DNA from: XYB1-FULL-44-23 sp964502885
GTDB taxonomy: Bacteria; Patescibacteriota; Microgenomatia; CAZETR01; Amesbacteraceae
Reading direction: 5' to 3'
Assembly (NCBI GenBank): GCA_964502885.1
Contig: CAZCXU010000006.1
Span: 1 to 58,652 of the forward strand
Length of the DNA stretch: 58,652 nt
Positions within the stretch are counted from its first letter, which is position 1, and each line of letters opens with the position of its first letter. Positions 42,445-51,877 of the stretch are shown piece after piece. Position numbers and translations under genes: made by a program. The notes beneath the pieces were generated by a model. The model was not told the origin of the DNA. It searched no databases and saw only the letters and a program-made list of their open reading frames with translations.

Positions 42445-43095
42445 ATGGGTATTTTGTATGTAGTGGGAACGCCGATTGGCAATCTTGAAGATATTACCAT
42501 TAGGGCTATTAAGGTCCTTCTGTCCACCCCGACCATAATTTGCGAAGACACCCGCCATACGGGAAACCTAATCAAACTATTGATAGACAAAAAATTTTCG
42601 TTTGCAGAAAATGTGATTTATCCCAAACGATATATATCGGTTAGAGATTGGAATGAGAAAGAGCAGATTGCTGAGGTATTGTCTGTTCTCAATGTTTCCG
42701 ATGCGGCAATGGTCAGTGATGCCGGAACCCCACTTTTGTCTGATCCGGGATTTAAGGTAGTGCGTGCCGCCCGTGAAGCGGGAATAAAAGTGGTACCTAT
42801 TCCTGGTGCCTTTGCCGGTGCGACGGCAGCGTCTGCTGCTGGACTACCCACGAATAAGCTTATGTTTTGGGGATTTTTACCTAAGAAGTGGGAACTGGCT
42901 CCAAATATTACCCATGTGATTTACGAGTCTCCTGTCCGGGCAGAAAGGACTTTGCGGGAAATCAAACTGCGCTATCCGGCAGCTAAGATAACTGTTGCCA
43001 AGGAATTGACCAAGATACATGAATACATTGGTGAAGATTTGGGCAATATTGATAAGGGTGAGATAACTCTGCTGATATATCACTCAAGCGAGTAA
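42445..43095 (+). CDS. rsmI: 16S rRNA 2'-O-ribose C1402 methyltransferase RsmI
   Basis: 216 aa. Tetrapyrrole-methylase fold with RsmI motifs: LYVVGTPIGNLEDIT at the N-terminus, CEDTRHT, MVSDAGTPLLSDPG and PIPGAFA for S-adenosylmethionine and substrate binding. The enzyme methylates the ribose of C1402 in the decoding centre of the small ribosomal subunit. The protein is shorter than E. coli RsmI (286 aa) and lacks the extra C-terminal domain. The 3' end overlaps gpmI on the other strand by 12 nt. Confidence 0.92.
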   Translation: MGILYVVGTPIGNLEDITIRAIKVLLSTPTIICEDTRHTGNLIKLLIDKKFSFAENVIYPKRYISVRDWNEKEQIAEVLSVLNVSDAAMVSDAGTPLLSDPGFKVVRAAREAGIKVVPIPGAFAGATAASAAGLPTNKLMFWGFLPKKWELAPNITHVIYESPVRAERTLREIKLRYPAAKITVAKELTKIHEYIGEDLGNIDKGEITLLIYHSSE

Positions 43096-44721
43096 GTTAC
43101 GGCCGTTCATGGTGAATGGGGCAGGAATCTTCAGCATTGACAAAACTGTTGGGGCTATGTCGGCAAGAATCCCCTGAGTAATCAATTGTCCGGTCTTATA
43201 ATCTGCGCCGACGATAATAAGCGGCACCGGATTGGCGTTGTGTTCTGTATCGATCTGTCCCGTTGATATGTTGATCATTTCCTCCACATTTCCATGATCC
43301 GCAGTAATAAACATAACTCCTCCCACAGACAGGATAGTTTCGACCAGCCGGCCTATGCATTCATCAGTAAATTCAACAGCCCTGATTGCGGCTGAAAGAT
43401 TGCCAGTATGAGCAACCATGTCTGGATTAGCATAGTTGATGGCTATAAAATCGTATTTGCCCGACCTAATTTCCGAGATGAGCCGATCGGTAGTTTCCGC
43501 AGCTGACATCTCCGGTTTTTTATCGTAGGTCGGAACTTTGGGAGACGGGAGAATTATCCTCTCTTCATTCGGAAAAGGTTCTTCTTTTAGTCCGTTGAAA
43601 TAGTAGGTAACAAAACGCTCTTTTTCAGATTCTGACATGCGTAATTGAAGCAGTCCGTGGTCAGAGATGACTTTACCCAGCGGATAGTCCACAGCCTGAG
43701 GCGGATAGGCAATCTTTACGGGAAGATTTTTTTCGTATTCCGTCATGGTAACGAAAAAAAGATTCTGGAGTTTGGGCCCGCGGGTAAAAGGGTGCTGTTT
43801 TGAAATACTCAGACCAGCATCGTGTTTTTTCAAATACTTAACGGCATAGGGGTCGAATCCAATAATGTTGGCTGTATTTTCAAAATCATCCAACACAAAG
43901 GCTTTGCTCAACTGGCGGGGGCGATCAATACGAAAATTAACGAATACTACGGCATCGTTGGTTTTTATGCGGGGAGTAGGACTTCCGGCGTTGTCCAGAA
44001 TTACTGTTGGTTCGACAAATTCATCAGTCTTGCCGTCAGCGTAGGATCCGGAAATGGCTGCCTCAATGTTTGCTGCAGTTTTTCCCGATCCGTCGGTAAG
44101 GCAGCGATAAGCTTTTTCGGTACGATCCCAGCGAAAGTCCCGATCCATAGCATAATAACGTCCCATCACCGATGAGATTACTCCTACCCCCTCACGGCTC
44201 ATGGCAGCCTGCAGTTGATTAATATAGGTCATAGAAGCTGTAGGTGGAGAATCGCGTCCGTCGGTAAAGACATGAATCGCAACATTAGCCACTCCTCTCT
44301 CACGACAAAACCGCAAAATCGCAAAAAAATGTGAGAGATCGGAGTGAACACCTCCTCCTCCAACAAGCCCCATCATGTGGAATGTAGAATTGTTTATTTT
44401 GACATGCTCTGCAGCTTGTGAAAGACTGGGGTTTTGAAAAAAACTACCGTCAGCTATGGAAATATTGATACGAGGCAAATCCTGATAAACAATTTGTCCG
44501 GCTCCGATATTAAGGTGTCCAGTTTCCGTGTTTCCCGGTTCCCGCTTAGGAAGGCCAACCGATTCTCCATGAGCGATCAGCTGAGTGTGGACATAGTTTT
44601 GCCAAAGTTCATTGATTACGGGGGTTTTGGCTAAGGAAATCGCATTTCCCTGACCCGGAGGGGCCAAACCCCAGCCGTCCATAATTACCAACAACACTGG
44701 TTTTGGATGTGTTTCCGGCAT
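43084..44721 (-). CDS. gpmI: 2,3-bisphosphoglycerate-independent phosphoglycerate mutase
   Basis: 545 aa. Alkaline phosphatase superfamily: metal Asp15 in MDGWG, phosphotransferase region DGRDSPP and GRYYAMDRDFRWDR, and C-terminal metal ligands in AINYANPDMVAHTG and ITADHGNVEEM. The nucleophile position, normally Ser in GNSEVGH, is Thr65 here (GNTETGH). It converts 3- and 2-phosphoglycerate, needs Mn2+, and is the last gene of the operon after eno. The family is certain; the Thr nucleophile is unusual but Thr serves this role in other members of the superfamily. Confidence 0.95.
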   Translation of the reverse strand: MPETHPKPVLLVIMDGWGLAPPGQGNAISLAKTPVINELWQNYVHTQLIAHGESVGLPKREPGNTETGHLNIGAGQIVYQDLPRINISIADGSFFQNPSLSQAAEHVKINNSTFHMMGLVGGGGVHSDLSHFFAILRFCRERGVANVAIHVFTDGRDSPPTASMTYINQLQAAMSREGVGVISSVMGRYYAMDRDFRWDRTEKAYRCLTDGSGKTAANIEAAISGSYADGKTDEFVEPTVILDNAGSPTPRIKTNDAVVFVNFRIDRPRQLSKAFVLDDFENTANIIGFDPYAVKYLKKHDAGLSISKQHPFTRGPKLQNLFFVTMTEYEKNLPVKIAYPPQAVDYPLGKVISDHGLLQLRMSESEKERFVTYYFNGLKEEPFPNEERIILPSPKVPTYDKKPEMSAAETTDRLISEIRSGKYDFIAINYANPDMVAHTGNLSAAIRAVEFTDECIGRLVETILSVGGVMFITADHGNVEEMINISTGQIDTEHNANPVPLIIVGADYKTGQLITQGILADIAPTVLSMLKIPAPFTMNGRNLLA

Positions 44722-44726
44722 TTTTT

Positions 44727-45983
44727 TTAGACCGGCGGGAGCTCGTTTTCTATGACCAAGAAGCGATTGTATTTGACAACACGCTCGCCTCTGGCCGGGG
44801 CACCCAGTTTGGCGTAGTCGGCTCCAACTCCTACCGCAAAGTCTGAAATAAACGTGTCATTTGTCTCTCCGGAGCGATGTGAGGCATTTATTTTCCAACC
44901 AGCTGTTCTGGCTTGTTTGACAACTTCAATTGATTCGGTAACAGTACCAGCCTGGTTTGGCTTTACGATGATACCGGCGCACGATTTCGCGGCAATAGCA
45001 CGATTGACTCGCTCTTTGTTGGTAGCCAGGAGATCATCACCTACGATAGTGGTATTGTTTCCCAATTCGGCAGTGATACTGGACCAACCCTTCCAGTCTT
45101 CTTCGTGTAAAGGGTCTTCAAGTAAGCGCAAGTGGTACTGATTATTGAGATCTCGGAGATAATCAATAAATTCAGGTCCTTCCATTGGACTACTTCGATC
45201 TTTGATAATGTATTTTCCGTCTTTGTAGAAACTATTGGCTGCCACATCCAGACCCAACTCGATATCGACATTAATTTTTTTGTGGCATTCAGCAGCAGAT
45301 TCGACAAGAATCTCCAAAGCATCCAAATTGGTAAATAGGTTTGGAGCAAATCCCCCTTCATCGCCGACACTATGGATGGCGCCGCGACGGGCTAGCAGCT
45401 TTTTTATGGTTTGATATATCTCTACTCCCGTTTCAAGCATGGATGCGTAGCTTGCGACACGAGTAGGGATGATATGAAATTCCTGAAAATCCAAATTTCC
45501 GGCCCCATGCTTGCCGCCGTTTATCATATTGAAAACCGGAGTGGGAATAAACAGAGGGGATTTATTGTCGGCGATGGTAGCGATGTATTTGTAAAGAGGC
45601 ATCTTGTAAGCGATAGACAATGCTTTTGTTACTGCCATGGATACTGCGAGGATAGCATTGGCCCCCAAATGGGATTTGTTAGGGGTTCCATCTAGCTTGA
45701 TGAGAGCTGAATCAAGAGATTGAGGAGAGTCGAATGACTGACCAACCAAAGACTTGGCAACTTCTAAATTTACGGTGGCGACCGCTTTGAGGACACCCTT
45801 TCCCAAATACCTAGCAGGGTCATTATCGCGGATCTCTACTGCTTCGGCTGTACCAGTGGAGCTGCCTGAAGGTACTGAAGAAACACCAAAACTGCCGTCA
45901 TCCAAAACGGCAACCGCTTCTATTGTGGGGTTTGAACGTGAATCCAGTATTTCCCTGGCTAGTAATTTCGATAAAACGGGCAT
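44727..45983 (-). CDS. eno: Enolase
   Basis: 418 aa. Typical enolase from the N-terminus (LAREILDSRSNPTIEAVAVL, VPSGSSTG) through PTPVFNMINGGKHGAGNLDF, DEGGFAPN, LLEDPLHEEDWKGW, VGDDLLATN, IKPNQAGTVTE-like and SHRSGETNDTFISDFAVG. It converts 2-phosphoglycerate to phosphoenolpyruvate. The protein is slightly shorter than usual (about 430). The gene lies 5 nt upstream of gpmI and 2 nt downstream of ppsA in a clear operon. Confidence 0.97.
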   Translation of the reverse strand: MPVLSKLLAREILDSRSNPTIEAVAVLDDGSFGVSSVPSGSSTGTAEAVEIRDNDPARYLGKGVLKAVATVNLEVAKSLVGQSFDSPQSLDSALIKLDGTPNKSHLGANAILAVSMAVTKALSIAYKMPLYKYIATIADNKSPLFIPTPVFNMINGGKHGAGNLDFQEFHIIPTRVASYASMLETGVEIYQTIKKLLARRGAIHSVGDEGGFAPNLFTNLDALEILVESAAECHKKINVDIELGLDVAANSFYKDGKYIIKDRSSPMEGPEFIDYLRDLNNQYHLRLLEDPLHEEDWKGWSSITAELGNNTTIVGDDLLATNKERVNRAIAAKSCAGIIVKPNQAGTVTESIEVVKQARTAGWKINASHRSGETNDTFISDFAVGVGADYAKLGAPARGERVVKYNRFLVIENELPPV

Positions 45984-45985
45984 AT

Positions 45986-48289
45986 TTATTTTTTGTCTTT
46001 AAATAGCTTTTGTTCACTATGGTAAACAATTTCACGAGTCCTGGCAATGGCATCCGGATTCACTGAAATACTGGTAATACCCCATTGAACAAGCTTTTCT
46101 ACCAGCTCAGGATATTCGCTGGGTGCCTGGCCGCAGATTCCGCAGGTGATGCCCTTTTTGGCGCAAGTTTTTATGGTACGCTCCAAAGCCCAGAGAACGG
46201 CCGGATTACGCTCATTGAATTGCGGCGCGACTTCACTGTTGTCCCGATCTATACCCAGGATAAGCATGGTGAGGTCATTGCTGCCAATGGAAACACCATC
46301 TATACCAACGTCTATAAAATCTTCCAAGAGGATAACGTTTGCGGGAATTTCTACCATCATCCACAGTTTAAACTGCGAAGATCGGTATAATCCTGAAGCG
46401 GCCACTAGCTTTTTTACCTCAACCAGCTCGTCGACAGTAGAAACAAAGGGAATCATGAGATTCAGATTTTTAAGACCCATTTTGTTTCTGACTTTTTTGA
46501 TGGCTTCGAGCTCCAGATTAAAAACTTCCGGAGTTTTAATATAACGATAAGCACCACGGAAACCCAACATGGGGTTGCTTTCCTCCGGTTCGTATTTGTC
46601 TCCACCCTTTAACGCACGGTACTCATTTGTCTTAAAGTCGGTGGCACGATAAACCACAGGACGAGGGCTAAACGCTTTGCAAAATTCGGCGAGATCATTG
46701 GCCAAGTGATCAATGAATTGCTGAGATTTGCCATCTGCAATAAGTTTTTTCGGATGAGTGCCTATGTTGGCTATCATGAACTCAGCCCGAAGCAAGCCCA
46801 CACCGTCAACATAGCGTTTTGAGATATCTTTGGCCAACTCCTTTTCCGCCAAATTCACATAGAGCTTGGTTGCGGTCTTGTAATGAATATCTTCGACCGG
46901 TTTTACCGGAGCATGAAGTTTTTGAGCAGGCAATACGGCTCCACCTTTGAATATTTCACCTGTCGAACCATTTACAGTAACAGTCATGCCGTCTTTGAGA
47001 ATTTTTGTAGCCGTGGATGTACCTACCACACAAGTAACACCCAATTCCCGAGAGACGATTGCCGCATGAGAGGTCAGACCTCCGCGATTTGTGATGATGC
47101 CGGCGGCCCGTTTCATGGCGGGAACAAAGTCGGGTGTGGTCATATCGGTGACCATAATGTCACCACTTTTTACCTTGTCGAGGTGTTTGATATCGGCAAC
47201 AATACGAACCGGGCCGACCACCAGACCAGGGGCGGCTGGAGCACCGGTGAGAATTTTTTCCAATTTTGCTGTAAGACCACCCTGAGTCTTCAGGTCATTC
47301 TTCACATCTTCTGCAGATGCGGTACCCAGTGTGGTGATCGGGCGGGCTTGGGTGATATAGAGAGTCTTGTCCTCATACGCCCACTCAATGTCCTGCGGAA
47401 AGAAGTAATGGTGGTGGATTTTCTTGCCGATTTTGGCAAGTTCGAGAATCACTTCATCGGAAAGTTTTTGCTTTTCCTGAAGTTTCTTATCGACTTTGAC
47501 TTCTTTGACTCCGTTTGACTTTCGAATTTCCATAACCTCCTGTTTGGAGATTTGTTTGGAAATAATTTTTTCTTCGGACTTGGAAATTTCGTAATGATCT
47601 GGAGTGACTACACCCTGAACCACATAATCGCCCAACCCATAAGCGCCCTCAATTACTAATACATCTTTGTTTTTGGAGATAGGGTCGATGGTAAACATAA
47701 CACCGGATACTTCGGACTGAACCATTTTTTGGACGGGGACAGCGATGCCGACTTTGAAATGATCAAATTTCTGCTGCTGCCTATAAAAAATACTGCGAGC
47801 GCCAAAAAGCGACATCCAGCATTCTTTTACTTTCATGAGGACATTGGCGTCACCAACGATGTTTAGGTATGACTCCTGCTGGCCGGCGAATGAAGCTTCG
47901 GGCAAGTCTTCGGCAGTAGCAGATGATCTGACCGCTACAGCAGGATCTGATCCTGATGTTGTGTAGCGTTTTTTGAGTTCGTGATAAGCCAAAAATATTT
48001 CTCTGGAAAGTTCGGAAGGGATGTCGCCCTGATCCATGAGCTTTTGAATTTTTTTGGAAGCCATGTTTAATTGATGCGGATCGAGAATATCGGTGGCAGA
48101 AAGAATCTGGTGAATTTGTGGACGCAATTTGTTGTATTCCAAAAACTCAAAGTATGCAGAGGATAAAACAACGAAGCCCTGAGGAACGGGAATTTTGGCC
48201 TGGGTCAACTCCCCCAGGTTGGCGCCTTTTCCGCCGGCAATACCTACATCCTCTTTACCTAATTCTTTGAACCACTTTACAAATTTCAT
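45986..48289 (-). CDS. ppsA: Phosphoenolpyruvate synthase
   Basis: 767 aa from the ATG at 48289, which overlaps the TGA of the PGI/PMI gene (ATGA). Domain order: PEP/pyruvate-binding ATP-grasp domain at the N-terminus (GGKGANLGELTQAKIPVPQG, AVRSSATAEDLPEASFAGQQ), swivelling domain with the phospho-His in GGLTSHAAIVSRELG, and a TIM-barrel PEP-binding domain ending with GICGQAPSEYPELV. The enzyme makes PEP from pyruvate and ATP, giving AMP and phosphate; in organisms without pyruvate kinase it may work in the ATP-forming direction. No pyruvate kinase gene is in this window. Confidence 0.95.
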   Translation of the reverse strand: MKFVKWFKELGKEDVGIAGGKGANLGELTQAKIPVPQGFVVLSSAYFEFLEYNKLRPQIHQILSATDILDPHQLNMASKKIQKLMDQGDIPSELSREIFLAYHELKKRYTTSGSDPAVAVRSSATAEDLPEASFAGQQESYLNIVGDANVLMKVKECWMSLFGARSIFYRQQQKFDHFKVGIAVPVQKMVQSEVSGVMFTIDPISKNKDVLVIEGAYGLGDYVVQGVVTPDHYEISKSEEKIISKQISKQEVMEIRKSNGVKEVKVDKKLQEKQKLSDEVILELAKIGKKIHHHYFFPQDIEWAYEDKTLYITQARPITTLGTASAEDVKNDLKTQGGLTAKLEKILTGAPAAPGLVVGPVRIVADIKHLDKVKSGDIMVTDMTTPDFVPAMKRAAGIITNRGGLTSHAAIVSRELGVTCVVGTSTATKILKDGMTVTVNGSTGEIFKGGAVLPAQKLHAPVKPVEDIHYKTATKLYVNLAEKELAKDISKRYVDGVGLLRAEFMIANIGTHPKKLIADGKSQQFIDHLANDLAEFCKAFSPRPVVYRATDFKTNEYRALKGGDKYEPEESNPMLGFRGAYRYIKTPEVFNLELEAIKKVRNKMGLKNLNLMIPFVSTVDELVEVKKLVAASGLYRSSQFKLWMMVEIPANVILLEDFIDVGIDGVSIGSNDLTMLILGIDRDNSEVAPQFNERNPAVLWALERTIKTCAKKGITCGICGQAPSEYPELVEKLVQWGITSISVNPDAIARTREIVYHSEQKLFKDKK

Positions 48290-49326
48290 TTTGATGAGAG
48301 ATTTTTTAATTCGTCCTTGAAATAGTCTACCCAAGGAATGGGTCCCGGGTCAACCCCATTTTTCTGAGAAAGATAAAACGACAGAAATCCGCCGAGCTGA
48401 ATTAACTCCATAACCTCAAACAAACGACTGGGAGCCGCAAGGTTAACCGTGGTACTTGGGACGTGGAGTTTTTTAAGTACCAATTCCGTAAGAGGATAGC
48501 GTTTGAGAACTTCGGGGTGATAATGGCTGGATTTAAAAAGTACAAATTGGAGATTGTCGGAATTTGATTTTGGGAAAGTCAACCCCTCCATTAAATGGTG
48601 ATTTAATTCGGGCAGGTCAAAAAGAGCGGCGAAATTCTTTGAATTCTCATTGAGCTGGTTGCGTACGCAGTGGGCAGCTCCTTTGAGATGCTCGCTGGCG
48701 ACCAGTATCGGAATTTTACCCATCAGTTTTTCTGCTAAATTGTCGTACTCTGTCCGGGTGTCCTGAAGTTTGTGAAGAAAATCGGGAAGTTTGCCCAGGT
48801 CTTTGAACGGATGAACCAGATTGCAGCGGGTAAGCAGCATGATGAGCGTCAGCACGGCGTAGCCTAATCCCATACGGGGTTGGCCGGAGGGGTTGGAGCG
48901 AGGATCAAACACATAATGAGGAATTTTTTGTTCTGCGGCGATCTGCGCCAGTTTTCCACCTGAACAGACAATAAAAATTTTTGCTCTCCGAGATAGACTT
49001 TCTGATAAAGAAGAGATAGTTTCTTCAGTATTGCCTGAATATGAAGAGATAATTACCAAAGAGTGCTTATCCACAAAATTCGGAAGATGATATTCGGTGG
49101 AGATTATCACCGGAACTCGCAAAGTTTGGCGCTCCAGACTGGCGATTACCCGCCCCCCTAAAGCCGACCCACCCATTCCGGAAACAACGATATTTCTAAC
49201 ATCGTAAAAATCCTGTGGCAGTTCTACCTGAGCCATTTCCCAGATTACTTGTTTGCACTGTTCGGGAAATGCGGTGACTGAACTATACAGATGGCACGAG
49301 TCCAGGGCAGAATCTTTTACAGTCAC
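48286..49326 (-). CDS. Bifunctional phosphoglucose/phosphomannose isomerase
   Basis: 346 aa from a GTG at 49326. Two SIS domains with the PGI/PMI pattern: GMGGSALGGRV and SSYSGNTEET for phosphate binding, NPSGQPRMGLGYAV, and in the second half NQLNENSKNFA and ELNHHLMEGL, which carry catalytic Glu and His. The family interconverts glucose-6-P or mannose-6-P with fructose-6-P. It has the length of archaeal-type PGI/PMI (about 300-350 aa). Upper sugar-phosphate metabolism is thus linked in one operon with enolase, GpmI and PpsA. Confidence 0.9.
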   Translation of the reverse strand: MTVKDSALDSCHLYSSVTAFPEQCKQVIWEMAQVELPQDFYDVRNIVVSGMGGSALGGRVIASLERQTLRVPVIISTEYHLPNFVDKHSLVIISSYSGNTEETISSLSESLSRRAKIFIVCSGGKLAQIAAEQKIPHYVFDPRSNPSGQPRMGLGYAVLTLIMLLTRCNLVHPFKDLGKLPDFLHKLQDTRTEYDNLAEKLMGKIPILVASEHLKGAAHCVRNQLNENSKNFAALFDLPELNHHLMEGLTFPKSNSDNLQFVLFKSSHYHPEVLKRYPLTELVLKKLHVPSTTVNLAAPSRLFEVMELIQLGGFLSFYLSQKNGVDPGPIPWVDYFKDELKNLSSK

Positions 49327-49335
49327 ATAAACAGA

Positions 49336-49986
49336 TTATGTCATCGCAGTCCAAACTTCAAGCTGGCCGGCTAAACTGAGGGGGGATTTTGAATTTTTGT
49401 GGGAAATGTCGATGCGATATAGAGCTTGATATAGCTCCAGTAACTTTGGAAGCGGATATTTACCTGATTGTGTTTGAAGTTTTTTGGCCTGCCATGCAGG
49501 AAATGAGGATACTTCACCGGTTTTGATCAAAATGAGATTATGAAGATGGCGAACCATCAAAGCCAAAACAACTTCCGGAGGAGTAGCAGCTAAAGTTTTT
49601 TGAAGCAGCGATAGCGAAAATGTGTCAATGTATTGATACAGATATTTTGGTAAGTCGTGCTTTTCCAGAAGTATAGGCAAAAATCCTTTTATGGGGGTCG
49701 TCAGCTCACAGCTATCCCAAAAAGTGATCGGAGCGGACTGATTTTCAAGAAGATAGGCAATGATCTGTTTTTTTTCTGCAGACTCCCGTCGTGAGAAGAA
49801 ATTTTCAACAAATAGTGTCTGGGTTGTCCCAAATAGAGATTGCGTATTTAGATAGTTTTTCAGATCAGTTAATGTCAACTGCTGTCCATCGAGCTCTAAT
49901 GGTTCACTATTCTGAGGAAGATGATTTTTGGAATTTATCAAGCTCTGCCGGGAAGCAATAACGTTCTCACCGTGAATGATCTTCAT
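49336..49986 (-). CDS. DNA polymerase III delta subunit-like protein, short
   Basis: 216 aa from the ATG at 49986 (MKIIHGENVIASRQSL), which overlaps the metallopeptidase gene by 20 nt; the longer frame start is less likely. The HolA-like pattern is visible: HGEN at the start where delta has the (degenerate) Walker loop, LFGTTQTLFVENFFSRR matching the strand-helix of HolA, then LQKTLAATPPEVVLALMVRHLHNLILIK as in the C-terminal collar domain. The protein is much shorter than E. coli HolA (343 aa). It would load the sliding clamp as part of the clamp loader. The assignment is likely, not certain. Confidence 0.65.
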   Translation of the reverse strand: MKIIHGENVIASRQSLINSKNHLPQNSEPLELDGQQLTLTDLKNYLNTQSLFGTTQTLFVENFFSRRESAEKKQIIAYLLENQSAPITFWDSCELTTPIKGFLPILLEKHDLPKYLYQYIDTFSLSLLQKTLAATPPEVVLALMVRHLHNLILIKTGEVSSFPAWQAKKLQTQSGKYPLPKLLELYQALYRIDISHKNSKSPLSLAGQLEVWTAMT

Positions 49987-50371
49987 ACGACTTGATTTTA
50001 AGTGAATCAAAGAGCTGGTCAACCTCTCTGTGATAATGGGAAAAGTGTCTGCGTTTTCCCGACCGATGTGGAACTAATCCTCCCGTAAAGTTTTTGGGGA
50101 TGTGCAGCAGCTCGTGAATCAAGACTTTTTCCTGGTCTGAAAGACTTAACCGGTCATAGCGTTCGGAAACAACCTCAATGCAGTAACCTGGTCCCACAGA
50201 GAGGGCCATCTGCCAGACAGTGGGCAAACTCCAAATTCGGGCAGTAGCACGGCCACTGGAACCATAACTGCGAAAAAAATGCAATTTGTCGGTTTTGACT
50301 TTGGGAAGATCCAGTTCTTTGACGATATGTTTTATTCGACGATCAATGTCCGGGGCAGGTTCAAAACGCAT
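49967..50371 (-). CDS. Putative metallopeptidase (HExxH)
   Basis: 134 aa from the ATG at 50371; two nt separate it from the TGA of the upstream gene. The zinc motif is HELLH (in VLIHELLHIPKNFTGG) with a later His in LVPHRSG or FSHYHREVDQLF as third ligand. It resembles the putative phage-metallopeptidase family found in phage and CPR genomes. Start MRFEPAPDIDRRIKHIVKEL suggests a cytoplasmic protein. Substrate unknown; it is cotranscribed with a HolA-like gene and the GH-DUF192 gene, which gives no clear hint. Confidence 0.7.
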   Translation of the reverse strand: MRFEPAPDIDRRIKHIVKELDLPKVKTDKLHFFRSYGSSGRATARIWSLPTVWQMALSVGPGYCIEVVSERYDRLSLSDQEKVLIHELLHIPKNFTGGLVPHRSGKRRHFSHYHREVDQLFDSLKIKSYEDHSR

Positions 50372-50373
50372 AG

Positions 50374-51846
50374 TCAACGGGAGTTTAGCACAACTGTGTC
50401 ACCAACTTTGATGTTGAACTTTTTTACGAAGCCAGCGTTCACTTCAAGAACCCAATTTACCGGCTCATGTGAGGATATATAGGCAGGTCGGTTCGCTGTC
50501 AGTTTTGGCGGGGGGACGTTCTCATTTATCTGAATAATGCGGCCGTTGTTTATCCAAAGAAAATCGAGGGCGAAGTTCATATCCTTCATCCAAAATGTTT
50601 GTCTGGCGTTGCTGTCGAAAATGAATAGCAGACCAGTATCAGCCGCCAAATTCTCCCGACCGGAAAGACCGCGAGTGCGCTTTGATGGAGTGTCCGCTAT
50701 TTCGACACCGAATATCCGATCATTTATCGCAATTGTCTTTGGTTTGGGCAACCGAAAGATAAATTCCCAAATGCGGGTGAAGAAGTTTGGTGATGAGGAC
50801 CGGATTTCTGATCCCGAACTGAATGACAGTGCGGGGGTGCTACCGGCCGGCTCAAATTTGGGATTCAATAACGGGCTGCCAGCGATTTTGGGCAGGTTGA
50901 AGATGTCCATATATGAGTCAGTGGGTTGATGAGCGGAATTCAAAAGTGAGAATGGGGCAAACTCCCCTGCTCCGGCAAACAATAAAAATGGGGTTATGGC
51001 CACAATGTCTTTTTCGATCCAAACTTCCTTAAACGCTGTGGGGTAGAAATCTTTTCTGCCAATGTAACCCGTCTCAGTGATAAATACCGGCTTACCGGAG
51101 AATCCCAATCTTTTGAGCTGGTCCAATTCGTAACGATAGCTGGTGATGCCATATCGGGTTTTTGACTTTGGAGAGGAAGAAAATGCAGGATTCGGGTAAG
51201 CGTGAACACCGATTCCATCGATGCTCTGATACCATTTTGGACTCGTCCGAGTCATTTCTCTGAAATAGCGGAGGGCGTCCTCCGAGGTAATATTCGAAGG
51301 TGCTGACATATCAAGTCCTCCGGAAATCAAAAAGAAGTCATCTGATCTGGCCTTGAAAATATCACGAGCCTGAACCAGCAAGTTGGCATATTCTTTCGGA
51401 GAAACATATCCCCCCCACTCTTTTGAGTGGTTAGGTTCGTTGAAAAGTATGATGTATCGGTTTTTGGTGGGCCAGGGTAATTCGTTTAGAAAATTGGCGA
51501 AATCTATCAGATCGAGTCCGGTCGGGGTAGCCCAGCGAGTCTTATCTGCGTAGGTGGCCAATCGCAGGATGGGAATTATTGAGTTTTCGCGGCAGTGCTG
51601 AAAAAAGCGGGACCATTTTTCCTTGTCGCGTTCGTCAGTACGGATGGGGATGGTGACATAACCCCATTTCCCTCCCGAACTATTTACAAGTTGGGATGCC
51701 TGAAATACCTCATCGACCTCCAGAATGTGGACACCAAAGCGGTTGTTTGGAGTGGACAATGGATTCACAATAGCCATTGCCGGCGAAGCTGATAAAATAA
51801 ACTGCATCAGCAGAATAAACAGTGCTATCACGAAACGAAAATTCAT
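50374..51846 (-). CDS. Secreted clan-A glycosidase-like domain fused to DUF192
   Basis: 490 aa. Signal peptide (1-25, cleavage near AMA-I). Residues about 35-320 look like a (beta/alpha)8 glycosidase: Glu137 in ILFNEPNHSKEWGG is the likely acid/base and Glu258 in PVFITETGYIG the likely nucleophile. Residues about 378-490 are a complete DUF192 domain (EIADTPSKRTRGLSGRENLA, FWMKDMNFALDFLWINN, NWVLEVNAGFVKK). DUF192 proteins are usually stand-alone exported proteins of unknown role. This is the first gene of the operon running to gpmI; TATAAT stands 6 nt before the ATG. Confidence 0.8.
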   Translation of the reverse strand: MNFRFVIALFILLMQFILSASPAMAIVNPLSTPNNRFGVHILEVDEVFQASQLVNSSGGKWGYVTIPIRTDERDKEKWSRFFQHCRENSIIPILRLATYADKTRWATPTGLDLIDFANFLNELPWPTKNRYIILFNEPNHSKEWGGYVSPKEYANLLVQARDIFKARSDDFFLISGGLDMSAPSNITSEDALRYFREMTRTSPKWYQSIDGIGVHAYPNPAFSSSPKSKTRYGITSYRYELDQLKRLGFSGKPVFITETGYIGRKDFYPTAFKEVWIEKDIVAITPFLLFAGAGEFAPFSLLNSAHQPTDSYMDIFNLPKIAGSPLLNPKFEPAGSTPALSFSSGSEIRSSSPNFFTRIWEFIFRLPKPKTIAINDRIFGVEIADTPSKRTRGLSGRENLAADTGLLFIFDSNARQTFWMKDMNFALDFLWINNGRIIQINENVPPPKLTANRPAYISSHEPVNWVLEVNAGFVKKFNIKVGDTVVLNSR

Positions 51847-51877
51847 ATAGTTATTATACCTTTGATATCATCTACCC
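51847..51877. promoter_or_regulatory. Back-to-back promoters with both start codons at -10 + 6
   Basis: Minus strand: TATAAT (51858-51853), AACTAT, ATG at 51846. Plus strand: TGA-TATCAT (51866-51871), CTACCC, ATG at 51878. Two divergent genes share only 31 nt, and each start codon is 6 nt from a -10-like hexamer, leaving no space for a leader. Confidence 0.65.
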
